A DNA stretch of 64,000 nt from Spirochaetota bacterium (GCA_023393015.1 JAEWMY010000016.1:1-64000); one strand, 5' to 3'; shown: positions 43,441-53,416, counted from the stretch's first letter. Numbers and translations: made by a program. Notes: a model not told the origin generated them from the sequence alone.

Positions 43441-44670
43441 ATGAAACCGGAACAGACGGAGCGGACGACAAAACGACGCGAACAGATACTCGAGGCGGCC
43501 TTCGGGCTGTCGGCGCGGCGGGGCGACTGGAGCCTTGCCGACGTGGCGGGGGAGATCGGCCTGTCCAAAACGGCCCTGTATCGCCACTTCCGCGACCGGG
43601 CCGAGATCGAGGAAGAGATGCGCCGCGACCTCTTTCGATCCCTTCTCCGGGTAATCGAGGCCTCGGACGCCTCCCCCGCGCTTATCAGGAAGGCCGTCGT
43701 CTCCTTTTTCCGGGAGCACCAGGGGCATCTGTACGTTACCCTCATGGGCCTCGTTACCGACCCGACCTTCAGCCGGACCGTCATCGAATTCCTCGTGTCG
43801 GGAAGCGAGCGGATCGCCCGATACTTCGCGAGGGCAAGCGTGACCGAACCCGCCACCCGCGAACGCGTGGCGGCGGACCTCCTGATAAACAGCGTCTCCA
43901 TCCTGCTCGCGAGCTTCCTCGACGAGCATATCGACACGAAGCTGCAGGACGGCCTGCTCGACCTTCTCGAACAGGGTTTCGAGGGCATGCGACTTCCGAC
44001 GGAAGAACGGCTTGACGAACTGACGGTCGCGGCCGGACTCGCGGACGCGGATATCGAACGGGACGAGGGAAAGATCCTTTCGGCGATAGCGCGCGTAATC
44101 CGCCTGTACGGCCTGACGAAAACGACCATAGGACGCATAGCGGAGGAAACGGGCACCGCGAAAAGCAGCCTCTACTTTCACTACAAGACGAAGGAAGACA
44201 TGCTCGAGGACCTGCTTCGGCGGGAGACGGGAACGTTGGTCCGCCTCTTCAAGGAAAAGGCCGCGGTCGGGGAGACCTTCACCGAGCAACTGTACGTCAT
44301 CATGGTGGTACAGGCGAACTATCTCGTGATGAAACCGGACTTCATCCCGGTATTCAACTGGATCCGCTACGAAACGATAGTGAACCGCTATGACTCGGAT
44401 CACGGCAGGTTCGACGTCGACGACCTGCTGTCGGCGTTCAGGACCGGAGACCTCTCCGGCGGGCGGGAGCCGCCGGAGAGGGGATCGGCAGGCGACGCGC
44501 CGTGCGCCTGGGACACGCGCATCCTCGCGATCGCCCTGATCAAATGGGCGTCGATCATCTCGTCGACCGTCACGATATACGGATACGATACGGGCCACGA
44601 CCCGGACAAGATACGGAAAAACGTCAGGACCGCGTTCATGCGCATGGTCCTCGGGGAAAAGGAGTTATGA
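43441..44670 (+). CDS. Tandem TetR-family regulator with two DNA-binding domains
   Basis: 409 aa, twice the usual TetR size. First N-terminal HTH at residues about 13-57 (DVAGEIGLSKTALYRHFRDRAEI), first ligand/dimer domain, then a second complete HTH at about 210-257 (RIAEETGTAKSSLYFHYKTKEDML) and a second ligand domain. Each half would fit one TetR subunit, so the monomer may act as a built-in dimer on the palindrome upstream. It overlaps tolC by a few bases and should regulate the pump operon in response to a pump substrate. Confidence 0.92.
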   Translation: MKPEQTERTTKRREQILEAAFGLSARRGDWSLADVAGEIGLSKTALYRHFRDRAEIEEEMRRDLFRSLLRVIEASDASPALIRKAVVSFFREHQGHLYVTLMGLVTDPTFSRTVIEFLVSGSERIARYFARASVTEPATRERVAADLLINSVSILLASFLDEHIDTKLQDGLLDLLEQGFEGMRLPTEERLDELTVAAGLADADIERDEGKILSAIARVIRLYGLTKTTIGRIAEETGTAKSSLYFHYKTKEDMLEDLLRRETGTLVRLFKEKAAVGETFTEQLYVIMVVQANYLVMKPDFIPVFNWIRYETIVNRYDSDHGRFDVDDLLSAFRTGDLSGGREPPERGSAGDAPCAWDTRILAIALIKWASIISSTVTIYGYDTGHDPDKIRKNVRTAFMRMVLGEKEL

Positions 44671-46088
44671 TGAAAAAAGGAACCATCGCGGCCCTCGCGG
44701 CCTGCGCGCTTTTGACGGCGTTCTCGCCTCTCGCGGCGCAAAGCGCCTCGCAAAGCGCCTCGCAAGGCCCGGCGCAAGGCGCGTCGCAAGGCACGGCGAG
44801 AGACGCCGATCAATCGGCAACCGAGCGGACTGTCACCGTGGAGGAGGCGGTAGCGCTCGCCATGGAAAACAATATAGCGCTTACCTCGGCGGCCATAGAC
44901 GTGCGCGTGAAGAAGCGCGGCAAGGACCTCGCGTGGAACGTCTTCATACCGAGCGTTCAGGCGACGGGAACCCTTTCGCGCGCGAACAGCGTCTCCGACC
45001 CGCTCGCGATGCTCGCGGCCATACCGATGCTCGGCTATACCTCGCCCGAGCTGGGCGAGGCCGACCACTGGCGCGCCGTGCTCGGGATCAACCTTTCGCT
45101 CAACGTGAACATGGCCCTGTTCGAGGGCCTCAAGGCGACGCGGCAGGGATACGAGGCGGGACTCATCGGCTACGAGCAGGCGCGCGCGATCACCGAGGCC
45201 GGCGTACGGAAGGCCTTCTACGCGATCCTCCTCGCAGACGGCAGCCTCGCCATCGCGCGGGAAAAACTCGCCACGAGCGAAAAGCGGCACGAACAGACGC
45301 TCGCGAACTGGAGAAACGGCCTCGCGCCGGAGCTCTCGCTATTGCAGACGCAACTCGCGGTGGAACAACAGCGTCCCGTCGTCATGGAAGCGGAGAGCGC
45401 CGTCGGGAAGTCGAAGGACGATTTCGCCTTCCTGATCGGGCTTCCCCTCGGCACGCGGTTGCGCCTCGACGGCGCGATCGACCCGACACTCGTCGACGCG
45501 AACGCCGACGAACTCGTCGCGAAACACCTCGCCGGCAGACTGGACCTAGCCCTTGTCGCCAAGACCATCGAGATGCAAAAGACGGCGATTCGCGCGCATC
45601 GGCTCCAGCGCTACACGCCCTTCCTGCAGATCAGCCAGGGATTCGGCTCCATGCTCGCCCCGATTGATTCGGGCGACTGGTCGGACGACACCGGGGCCTT
45701 CAGCCTGACGCTCGGCATGGAGATCTCCGGCCTTCTCCCCTTCTCCTCGACGGGGCAAGCCGCGCAGGACAAGAACGACGAACTGGCAAAGCTGGAACTG
45801 CAACTGAAGGAAAAGGCCTTCTCCGCCGAGCTCGAGGTGAGGCACCTCGTCAAGCGGCTCGAGAAGGGCAGGGCCTCGATAAAGACGATGGAATTGAGCG
45901 TGGCGCTCGCCAAGCGGGCGTACGCGCTCAGCGAGCAGGGATACCGCGCGGGCACCATCGAGTACCTCGACCTCAAGGACGCGGAGACGTCGCTCCTGCA
46001 AGCCGAGCTTGGCGTGTTGAACGAGAAATTCGGATACATATCGACGCTTTTGGACCTGGAAACGGCCCTCAACGCGAAACTGAACTGA
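44670..46088 (+). CDS. TolC-family outer-membrane efflux protein
   Basis: 472 aa with signal peptide (cleaved after LAAQ) and the long helices of TolC-type tunnels (EEAVALAMENNIAL, LEVRHLVKRLEKGRASIKTMELSVALAKRAYALSEQGYRAG). After the signal peptide lies a low-complexity stretch of Q, S, A and G made of short repeats. The start at 44670 is preferred over the adjacent ATG at 44667 by spacing from AAGGAG. Outer-membrane exit of the RND pump that follows. Confidence 0.92.
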   Translation: MKKGTIAALAACALLTAFSPLAAQSASQSASQGPAQGASQGTARDADQSATERTVTVEEAVALAMENNIALTSAAIDVRVKKRGKDLAWNVFIPSVQATGTLSRANSVSDPLAMLAAIPMLGYTSPELGEADHWRAVLGINLSLNVNMALFEGLKATRQGYEAGLIGYEQARAITEAGVRKAFYAILLADGSLAIAREKLATSEKRHEQTLANWRNGLAPELSLLQTQLAVEQQRPVVMEAESAVGKSKDDFAFLIGLPLGTRLRLDGAIDPTLVDANADELVAKHLAGRLDLALVAKTIEMQKTAIRAHRLQRYTPFLQISQGFGSMLAPIDSGDWSDDTGAFSLTLGMEISGLLPFSSTGQAAQDKNDELAKLELQLKEKAFSAELEVRHLVKRLEKGRASIKTMELSVALAKRAYALSEQGYRAGTIEYLDLKDAETSLLQAELGVLNEKFGYISTLLDLETALNAKLN

Positions 46089-46111
46089 ACGGAAACGAAA
46101 AGGAGCGTATG

Positions 46112-47095
46112 ATGAAATCGAAAGTCAGCCAGACGGCGCGGGCGGCACTCGCCCTTCTCGCGGTTCTAGTCCTCGCGTCATGCGGCGGAAAAAAAGACGC
46201 CAAGGACGCCGCGGGAACCGAAGCCGCGCCCCAGGTTACCGTGTTCGCGGTAACCACGACGACCGCGACGCGCGGCGAGCTCCGGGACTACCTGGAGTTC
46301 GGCGGCGACGTAAACGCGAAAAGCAACATAGACATCCTGCCCGACGCGGCGGGAAAAATCGCCGAGGTGCGCGTACGCGTCGGCGATACGGTCGAGAAAA
46401 ACCAGGTGATAGCCTACGTCGACCCGTCGCGTCCCGGCATGAAGTACGAGCTGAGCCCCGTCAAGGCGCCCATCTCCGGAACGATCACCGCGGTGAACGT
46501 CGTCGCGGGCAGCATGGTCTCGCAGCAGCTTTCCGTCGGCAAGGTAAGCAAGATGGAGTCCCTCGAGATCGTCATGAACGTGCCCGAGCGGTTCGTGTCG
46601 AAGATCAAGGGCGGACAGGCGGCCTACCTGCGCTTCGACGCCTACCCCGGCGAGGTCTTTCCCGCCAGGATCAACGAGATAAGCCCGGTGCTCGACCAGA
46701 GCTCCCGGTCGATGGGCGTGAAGCTCGCCCTGAACGAACGCGACCCACGCATCAAGGCCGGGATGTTCGCCCGGGTCAAGCTAATCACGGACACCAAGAC
46801 CTCGACCGTCAAGGTACCCGCGGTGGCCATCATCACCCGCTTCGGCGAGGACTTCGCGTTCGTCGTCGAGGCGGTCGAGAGCGACGCCGAGTCCGATACC
46901 GGAACCAAAACCGCGAAAGTGCGCCGGCAACCCGTAAAGGTCGGTATCCGCGTCGACGACAAGGCCGAAATCCTCGAGGGCATCGCCGCGGGCGACGAGA
47001 TCGTCGTGCGCGGGCAGACCCTGCTCGAGAACGGCTCTTCCATCAACATAGTCTCGCGGGCCGAAGCCCTGCCCGCAACGGAGAACGTAAAATGA
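46112..47095 (+). CDS. RND efflux periplasmic adaptor (lipoprotein)
   Basis: 327 aa HlyD/AcrA-type membrane fusion protein. Lipobox LASC (Cys about 28), barrel-sandwich halves (DVNAKSNIDILPDAAGKIAEVRVRVGDTVEKNQVIAYVD and APISGTITAVNVVAGSMVS), beta-barrel and membrane-proximal domains. The hairpin is very short, as in some adaptors of heavy-metal or drug pumps. Stop overlaps the RND start by 4 bases. A second ATG three bases upstream (46109) is an alternative start. Confidence 0.93.
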   Translation: MKSKVSQTARAALALLAVLVLASCGGKKDAKDAAGTEAAPQVTVFAVTTTTATRGELRDYLEFGGDVNAKSNIDILPDAAGKIAEVRVRVGDTVEKNQVIAYVDPSRPGMKYELSPVKAPISGTITAVNVVAGSMVSQQLSVGKVSKMESLEIVMNVPERFVSKIKGGQAAYLRFDAYPGEVFPARINEISPVLDQSSRSMGVKLALNERDPRIKAGMFARVKLITDTKTSTVKVPAVAIITRFGEDFAFVVEAVESDAESDTGTKTAKVRRQPVKVGIRVDDKAEILEGIAAGDEIVVRGQTLLENGSSINIVSRAEALPATENVK

Positions 47096-50000
47096 GCATA
47101 GCAAAGACCGTAGTATCGAAACCGACGACAATAGCGATACTCTTCTCGGTCCTCGCCCTTCTCGGCATCTACACGACGTTCGACCTGCCGCTCGACCTCC
47201 TGCCGGACATCGAGCTCCCGTACGTCGCGATCAGCACGACCTATCCCGGGGCGGGCCCCGAGGAGGTCGAGAAGCGCGTCACGAGACCGATAGAAAGCAT
47301 CATATCGGGAGTTTCCGGCATCGAGTATCTCGGATCGAGCTCCTCGAACAGCAACAGCCTCGTGTACATCCAGCTCACGTTCGGCATGAACATCGACGAG
47401 GCGATGAACGACATACGGGCGAAGCTCGACTACGTAAAGGACCTCCTGCCCGACGACGCGAAGACTCCGATGATCTACAAGATGGACCCGAACATGATAC
47501 CGATCATGTTCTACGCCATCAGCGGAAACAGGACGCCCGAGGAGCTTAGGGAGTTCGCCGACGACCTCACGCCCAAACTCGAGCAGGTCGACGGGGTCGC
47601 GTCCGCCTATATCCAGGGCGGCCGCGAGCGGTCCGTCATCGTCGAGATCCCGCGAGACCGCCTCCAGGCCTACAACCTAACCGTCACGGACGTCGCGAAG
47701 ATGATCGGGGCACAGAACATCCAGATCGCGGGCGGCACGATAACCGAGCGCGACCTCAACTACACGATCAGCACCGTCGGCGAGTACGCGTCGATCGAGG
47801 ACATCAAGAACACCGTCATCTCCTACAAGCAGGCGGGAAACCAGTCCGACGCCATGCGGGGCGGTCCCCTGCCGACCGTGGCGACGGTCCGGCTACGCGA
47901 CATCGCCGACGTCTACGACGGCTACAAGGAACTTTCCACGAACTATTACTTCAACGGCGTTCCCTGCGTGCAAATGTCGATCCAGAAGCAGAGCGGAAAG
48001 AACTCGGTGCAGTCGGCCCGCGCCGTCAAGGCGAAGATGGCCGAGATCATCAAGGACGCGCCGTCCGACATCGTCATCACCGAAACCCACAACACGACCG
48101 ACATCATCGAACGCTCGGTAAGCAACGTATCCACGAGCGCCGTCCAGGGCGCGTTCTTCGCGATCATCGTCCTCCTGGTCTTCCTCAGGAGCGTGAGGAG
48201 CACGCTCATCATCGGCATCAGCATTCCCGTATCGCTCGTCATCACGCTCGGCGTCATGTTCTTCAGCGGGATGACGCTCAACATCATGACCCTCGCCGGC
48301 CTCGCGCTCGGCGTCGGAATGCTCGTCGACAACTCCATCGTCATCCTCGAGAACATCTATACCTACCGGGAAAAGGGATCGAAGTCGGTTCCCGCGTCGA
48401 TACTCGGATCGCAGGAGATGGCGCTCGCCATCACGGCGTCGACGCTCACGACGATATGCGTATTCCTCCCGCTCATCATGTACAAGAAGGAACTCGAGAT
48501 CATCGGCGAGGTATTCTCCGGTCTCGCGTTCACCGTCGTCATCTCTCTCCTCTGCTCGCTCATCGTGGCGGTCGTCCTCGTGCCGGTATTGACGAGCAAG
48601 TACGTCAAGATCGGCACGAAAAAGGAGCGCGATCTCGTCGAACGTCCCGATTTGCTTATCCGGATCGACACGACGCTCGGGGATTTTTTCTCGAAGCTCG
48701 ACGAAAAATACTTCAAGTCGCTCCAGTGGGTCCTTCGCCACAAGACGCAGACGATCCTCGCGATCGTCGGTCTTTTCGTCCTTAGCCTCGCCCTCATACC
48801 GGTCGTCGGCTTCGTCTATATGCCCGAGTCCGCGTCGGACGCGGTAGAGCTCGAGGTCACTCTCCCCGTGGGGACGAAGCTCGAGACCACGGAGGCAGTC
48901 CTCAAGCAATTCGAGGAAATCGTAAAGGCCGAGATCCGCGGCTTCGAGAACATTACTGTGCTCGCGGGATCGACCGAGGGCTGGGGCATGGGCGGAACGA
49001 GTTCGTACAAGGGTTCCCTTCGCATCAGCCTCCCCGTCCTCGCCGAACGCGTCGACTCCGAAAACGAGATAAAGGACAAGCTCAGGGCCCATTTCGGGGA
49101 CTTCCCCGGCGCGACCTTCACGATAGGCTCCGGCAACCGGGGTGGCGTCGGCGGCGGAAACGAGGCGGTGCAGATCAAGGTCAAGTCGGAAGACCTCAAG
49201 AAGGCGCGCGAGACGGCGACCGCGATACGCGACCTCCTTCAGGAAAAGGCCGCGGACCTCGTCACCGAGCCGAAGCTCTCGATCCAGGACGGCTTGCCGC
49301 AGGCGAATATCGTCATCGACCGCGACCGCCTTTACAACCTCGGCCTGAACATCTATACGGTCGGACAGGAGATAAAGGCGAACATAGCCGGCACGACCGC
49401 CTCGAGATACCGCGAGGACGGCGACGAGATCGACATCGACGTAATGCTCGCCGAGAAGGACAAGACGCGCCTTTCCGACCTCGAGCAGATATTCGTGACG
49501 AACGCCCAGGGAGTCCGGATACCCGTCTCCAGTTTCGCGCGCTACGAGGAAGGCGTTTCGCCGATCTCGATCATCCGCGAGGACCAGAGTCGCCTCATCA
49601 CGGTAAGCGCGGGTACGGTCAAGGACGTCTCGATCAACACGGTGCAGAAGGGAATAGAGAAGCTGATCGCCGACGAGATCCCGCGCGAAAGCGGCGTGCG
49701 CATCGAGTACGGCGGCGACTACGAGGACCTCATGAAGGCGATCAAGCAGTTCGTCGTCATCATCCTCATGGCCGTCATCCTCGTGTTCGCGGTCATGGCG
49801 AGCCAGTTCGAGTCCTTCCTCGACCCGTTCATCGTGCTCTTCACCCTGCCCCTTACCGTGGTCGGAATCGTGTTCCTCTCGGGCATAATGGGGCAAAAGC
49901 TCAACGTCATGACGGCGGTCGGCATGCTGATACTCGTCGGCGTCATCGTCAACAACGGTATCGTGCTCGTCGACTACACGAACCTGCTCAGGAAGCGCGG

Positions 50001-50310
50001 GATGCCGCTCCGTGACGCGTGCGCCGAAGCCGGACGGAGCCGCCTGAGGCCCATCCTCATGACCACGCTCACGACGGTTCTCGGCCTCGTGCCCATGGCC
50101 TTCTTCCCCGGCGAGGGATCGGAGATGACCCAGCCGATCGGCCAGACGATTCTCGGCGGCCTTTCGTTCGGAACGCTCATGACCCTCTTCCTCATGCCCG
50201 TCCTGTACTACGGTTTTAACCGCCTGCGCGAGAAACGCGAGGCGAAGCGGGAAATGAAACGGCAACGCAGGATAGCCCTGCGCTCCATCACGGCGGGAGG
50301 GTTCAAATGA
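47092..50310 (+). CDS. RND-family efflux transporter
   Basis: 1072 aa, AcrB/MdtB-like. Twelve membrane helices with two large periplasmic loops; opening SIAKTVVSKPTTIAILFSVLALLGIYTTFDLPLDLLPDIELPYVAISTTYPGAGPEEVE is typical of hydrophobe efflux RND pumps, and GMLVDNSIVILENIY carries the charged residue pair of helix 4. Drives proton-coupled drug export together with the adaptor and TolC. Start chosen at 47092 (ATGA overlap with the adaptor); the frame extends far upstream without a coding role. Specific substrate unknown. Confidence 0.95.
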   Translation: MSIAKTVVSKPTTIAILFSVLALLGIYTTFDLPLDLLPDIELPYVAISTTYPGAGPEEVEKRVTRPIESIISGVSGIEYLGSSSSNSNSLVYIQLTFGMNIDEAMNDIRAKLDYVKDLLPDDAKTPMIYKMDPNMIPIMFYAISGNRTPEELREFADDLTPKLEQVDGVASAYIQGGRERSVIVEIPRDRLQAYNLTVTDVAKMIGAQNIQIAGGTITERDLNYTISTVGEYASIEDIKNTVISYKQAGNQSDAMRGGPLPTVATVRLRDIADVYDGYKELSTNYYFNGVPCVQMSIQKQSGKNSVQSARAVKAKMAEIIKDAPSDIVITETHNTTDIIERSVSNVSTSAVQGAFFAIIVLLVFLRSVRSTLIIGISIPVSLVITLGVMFFSGMTLNIMTLAGLALGVGMLVDNSIVILENIYTYREKGSKSVPASILGSQEMALAITASTLTTICVFLPLIMYKKELEIIGEVFSGLAFTVVISLLCSLIVAVVLVPVLTSKYVKIGTKKERDLVERPDLLIRIDTTLGDFFSKLDEKYFKSLQWVLRHKTQTILAIVGLFVLSLALIPVVGFVYMPESASDAVELEVTLPVGTKLETTEAVLKQFEEIVKAEIRGFENITVLAGSTEGWGMGGTSSYKGSLRISLPVLAERVDSENEIKDKLRAHFGDFPGATFTIGSGNRGGVGGGNEAVQIKVKSEDLKKARETATAIRDLLQEKAADLVTEPKLSIQDGLPQANIVIDRDRLYNLGLNIYTVGQEIKANIAGTTASRYREDGDEIDIDVMLAEKDKTRLSDLEQIFVTNAQGVRIPVSSFARYEEGVSPISIIREDQSRLITVSAGTVKDVSINTVQKGIEKLIADEIPRESGVRIEYGGDYEDLMKAIKQFVVIILMAVILVFAVMASQFESFLDPFIVLFTLPLTVVGIVFLSGIMGQKLNVMTAVGMLILVGVIVNNGIVLVDYTNLLRKRGMPLRDACAEAGRSRLRPILMTTLTTVLGLVPMAFFPGEGSEMTQPIGQTILGGLSFGTLMTLFLMPVLYYGFNRLREKREAKREMKRQRRIALRSITAGGFK

Positions 50311-50579
50311 AACGAGTCGAGGTAATCTTCAGCCAGGCGCTCGAAGACGAGATCCTGAGCGCCATCGCCCCGATACCGGAGGCGGCCCACTATTCCATCA
50401 TCCCGAACGTGCGGGGAAAGGGGTATACGGTTCCCAAGATGGGAGACGCGATATGGCCAGGGATCAACGAGATACTCGTCGTGTACTGCAGCGACGCGGG
50501 AGCGAAGGCGATAGAGCGCGAGGTGACGAAGGTCCGGGACGCCTCCCCGAACGAGGGAGTCGCGTTCTTCGTATCGTAA
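50307..50579 (+). CDS. Small PII-like protein linked to RND pump
   Basis: 90 aa, starting ATGA on the RND stop. The pattern (EVIFSQALEDEILSAI, IIPNVRGKGYTVPKMGDAIWPGINEILVVYC, ending in EGVAFFVS) fits a ferredoxin-like PII-type fold similar to transporter-associated PII-like proteins found beside efflux genes. The T-loop is short and there is no uridylylation tyrosine as in GlnB. It may bind the pump and sense a small ligand; this is inferred from position and fold pattern. Confidence 0.7.
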   Translation: MKRVEVIFSQALEDEILSAIAPIPEAAHYSIIPNVRGKGYTVPKMGDAIWPGINEILVVYCSDAGAKAIEREVTKVRDASPNEGVAFFVS

Positions 50580-50621
50580 ACCGCCCGCCGCGAAACGCGA
50601 CCGGCGGCGTCAAGCCTCCGG

Positions 50622-51149
50622 TCAGCGTCCCTTCGCGCGAAGCCGCCAGGCGAGCAGCGCGCGACGCGCCGACTCGAAGGCGATCGGCGCGCTTTCTATC
50701 TCATCCGGATCAATAAACGAAATCCCGGCAACCTCGCCCGACGCGCCCGCGTCCGGGCGGGGAAGCTCGGCGGCCCGCGCCGCGAAATAGAGATCGCACG
50801 TCTTGTACAGCACGTCGCGATACTCGTAGTCGTTCGGCCAGGACCCGACGAACGAAAGGCAGGTCACCTCGACGCCCGCCTCTTCGCGGCACTCGCGAAC
50901 AGCCGCGTCCTCTGCGCGCTCGTCCGGATCGATAAAACCTCCCGGCAGGGACAAAAGGCCCTTGCCCGGTTCCTTACCGCGCACGATCATGAGCACCCGC
51001 CCGTCCATCTCGACGATGACGCTCGCGGATGCCGCGACGTTATGGTAGTGCGTAAAGTCGCAAGAGCCGCATCTCCAGTACTTCCCGCCGTGATATCCGT
51101 ATCCCCCGGCGCCGCATCGCGGGCAAAAACGCAGTTTCGCGGGTTCCAC
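50622..51149 (-). CDS. Nudix hydrolase with N-terminal zinc ribbon
   Basis: 175 aa. Zinc ribbon CPRCG...CGSC at residues 9-33, then a Nudix box from GGFIDPDERAEDAAVRECREEAGVEV (about 90-115). The layout recalls NudC-like NADH/NAD-capped RNA pyrophosphatases but also other ADP-ribose Nudix enzymes. GTG start at 51149 with GGAGG six bases upstream, directly after the ECF stop, so likely in the same operon. Confidence 0.9.
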   Translation of the reverse strand: MEPAKLRFCPRCGAGGYGYHGGKYWRCGSCDFTHYHNVAASASVIVEMDGRVLMIVRGKEPGKGLLSLPGGFIDPDERAEDAAVRECREEAGVEVTCLSFVGSWPNDYEYRDVLYKTCDLYFAARAAELPRPDAGASGEVAGISFIDPDEIESAPIAFESARRALLAWRLRAKGR

Positions 51150-53390
51150 CTACAACCTCCGTGACGCGAGCGCGACCGCTACCGACAGCGCGGCGAAGAG
51201 AAACGCGATCGCGAGATCGACGGCCCGCGCATCGGCGCTCAGATAGCGGGTATGCGCGCACGCGCCGTATTTCCGCGCCACGATGGCCTCGGCGAGGCGG
51301 TCGGCGCGGGAAAGCGTCCGCAGCACGAGCGGCACGAACAGCGAAGCGAGCGCGCGGAGTCGGGCCATCGGCGAGGGCGGCCTGCCCGCCCCGGAACTCC
51401 TGATGATACGGGCGACGGTAATCCGCTCGGCCTCCGCGTACAGGATCGAGACGAAACGAAACACGATCCCGACGACGAGGGACGCGTCCCGCGCGGGAAA
51501 CCCGAAAAAAGATAACGGGCGCAGGAGGTCCTCCATGCCGTGCATGATCTCGGTGTGGCTCGTAGAATGCGTGAAGCACACCAACGGAACGTACAGGGCG
51601 AAAAACCTCGCGATAAAGAGGAATCCCCGCACGTTTCCGGGATCGAAGGCGTACTGGACGGCGCCGAAGAGGACAAGCCAGGGGAGAATCCGGAGCGCGC
51701 CCGTAACGAGCCTGCGGAGACCGACGCGCGCGACGAAGGAAACGATAAGCGAGACCGCGACGAGGGCGCAGAGGGCCCCGATTCCCGAGGCGAGGAAGAC
51801 GGCCGCGCTTTGGGCCGCGAGCAAAAGATACTTGCACGCGGGAGGCAACCGATGGATCGGGGTATCGAGGCGGCGAAACGAGCCGCGCGCGCCGTCCCTG
51901 AGCCGGCGCACCGTAGCCTGGTCGCGGGTCAGGCCCTTGGCGCGGCCTCCCGTACCGGCCACGGCGGACTCGCCTCCCGCGGAGGTCGCGGAGCCGACGG
52001 GAGGCACGGTGCCGACAGCAGGCGTTTCGCCGCCGTCCGGCGGCTCCGGCAGGCGCACGACGCGGTCGGCGACAGCGCATTCCTCCTCCCGGTTCGTCGT
52101 GAAGGCGACGGCCTTTCCGCCGCGCGCGAGCGTCACGACGAGGTCGAGAAAGCGCGCTCGGCTTCTCGCGTCCAGGGCCGATGACGGCTCGTCGAGCAAC
52201 AGGACGTCCGCGTCCATCGCGAGCACCCCGGCGAGCGCGGCCTTCCGACGCTCGCCGCCCGAAAGGGTAAAGGTCCTGCGCTCCGCGAACTCGATAAAGG
52301 GAAGGCCGGCGAGATCCATCGCGCGCGTAACGCGCTCGACGAGGGCCTTACCGGCAAGTCCCGCGTTTCTCGGCGCGAAAGCGACGTCGTCGGCCACGAA
52401 TTCCTCGAAGAGGCTCGCCTCGCTTTCCTGCACGGCGAGCGAGACGGTTATGCCCGGCTTCAGGTTCACGGTTCCCGCCGCGGGCACCGTGAGCCCCACG
52501 AGCGTTTCAAGAAGGAGGGATTTTCCGGAGCCTGACTCTCCGGTGACGGCGGTAACCGTCCCGGAGGAAAGCCCGAGATCAAGACCGCGAAGGGGCCCGA
52601 GCTCGATGCCGGTCGCGGTCAGGATCGCGGTATCCGCGGGCGTCGTTCCAACTCCGACGGTAAACTTGACGCCGGCACGCGGCGGGGGTTCGGCCGAAAC
52701 GTCCGCGAGGATTCCCCACTCGACAAGGAGGGCGGGGTCGAGCGAGCGGAACGCGCCGGTCGCGCCGTCGAAAGCCACGCGACCGTCGTTCAGCACGAGA
52801 ATCCGTTCCGCGCGCATGGCCTCGTCGAGATCGTGCGTTATATGGACGATCGTCCCGCCGGAGCGGTGCAGGGCGTCAACCTCGTCCAGCAAGTCGGAGC
52901 GGGCGCGGGGGCTCAGCATCGAGGTAGGCTCGTCCAGTATCAGGACCGCGGGTTCGAGCGCGAGGGCTCCCGCGAGGGCCACGAGCTGTTTCCTGCCGGT
53001 GGAAAGGCGTTGCGGATCGCACGCGGCGAGGCCGGTTATCGAGCAGGAGTCGAGCGCGGCCCAAACCCTTCGGCGCGCTTCGGCACGCGGGAGCCCGACG
53101 TTTTCGGGTCCGAAGGCGACGTCGAGTTCGACGGTCTCAGCGACGAGCTGGTCGGACGGAACCTGAAAGACGAGAGCCGCCGGTATACCGTCCCCGCAAT
53201 CTATCGAGATCGATCCCGAGTCGGGCGCCGCGAGGCCCGCGATCGCGCGGGCGAGGGTGCTTTTCCCCGAGCCGTTCTCTCCGAGAACCGCCAGATACCC
53301 GCCCGCCGGAAGCGAGAGGCTTACTCCGTCGAGCGCCGGTTTCGTCATACCGGCAAAGGTCAGGGAAAGGGATCGTACGGTGAGCGACAT
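51150..53390 (-). CDS. Single-chain energy-coupling factor: EcfA-EcfA'-EcfT fusion
   Basis: 746 aa. First ATPase (about 1-225): GENGSGKSTL, RLSTGRKQL, ILDEPTS. Second ATPase (about 245-445): GESGSGKSLLLET, LSGGERRKAALAG, LLLDEPSSALD. After a flexible linker, an EcfT domain (about 510-746) with about five helices and coupling-helix motifs near ARIIRSSGAGR and VARKYG. In most bacteria these are three proteins; here the whole energizing module is one chain. Sits between pyridoxal kinase and Nudix genes, opposite an S component. Confidence 0.92.
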   Translation of the reverse strand: MSLTVRSLSLTFAGMTKPALDGVSLSLPAGGYLAVLGENGSGKSTLARAIAGLAAPDSGSISIDCGDGIPAALVFQVPSDQLVAETVELDVAFGPENVGLPRAEARRRVWAALDSCSITGLAACDPQRLSTGRKQLVALAGALALEPAVLILDEPTSMLSPRARSDLLDEVDALHRSGGTIVHITHDLDEAMRAERILVLNDGRVAFDGATGAFRSLDPALLVEWGILADVSAEPPPRAGVKFTVGVGTTPADTAILTATGIELGPLRGLDLGLSSGTVTAVTGESGSGKSLLLETLVGLTVPAAGTVNLKPGITVSLAVQESEASLFEEFVADDVAFAPRNAGLAGKALVERVTRAMDLAGLPFIEFAERRTFTLSGGERRKAALAGVLAMDADVLLLDEPSSALDARSRARFLDLVVTLARGGKAVAFTTNREEECAVADRVVRLPEPPDGGETPAVGTVPPVGSATSAGGESAVAGTGGRAKGLTRDQATVRRLRDGARGSFRRLDTPIHRLPPACKYLLLAAQSAAVFLASGIGALCALVAVSLIVSFVARVGLRRLVTGALRILPWLVLFGAVQYAFDPGNVRGFLFIARFFALYVPLVCFTHSTSHTEIMHGMEDLLRPLSFFGFPARDASLVVGIVFRFVSILYAEAERITVARIIRSSGAGRPPSPMARLRALASLFVPLVLRTLSRADRLAEAIVARKYGACAHTRYLSADARAVDLAIAFLFAALSVAVALASRRL

Positions 53391-53416
53391 GCGGCGTTAC
53401 CGGAAGGTTGAGGGCT

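Noticed and set aside
46180..47091. Upstream extension of the RND frame
   Set aside because: Overlaps the adaptor gene in another frame and reads as arginine-rich shadow; the ATGA junction at 47092 is the normal start.
47893..50265. 790-codon open frame on the minus strand
   Set aside because: It is opposite the RND pump; product is a compositionally odd run of charged residues with no domain.
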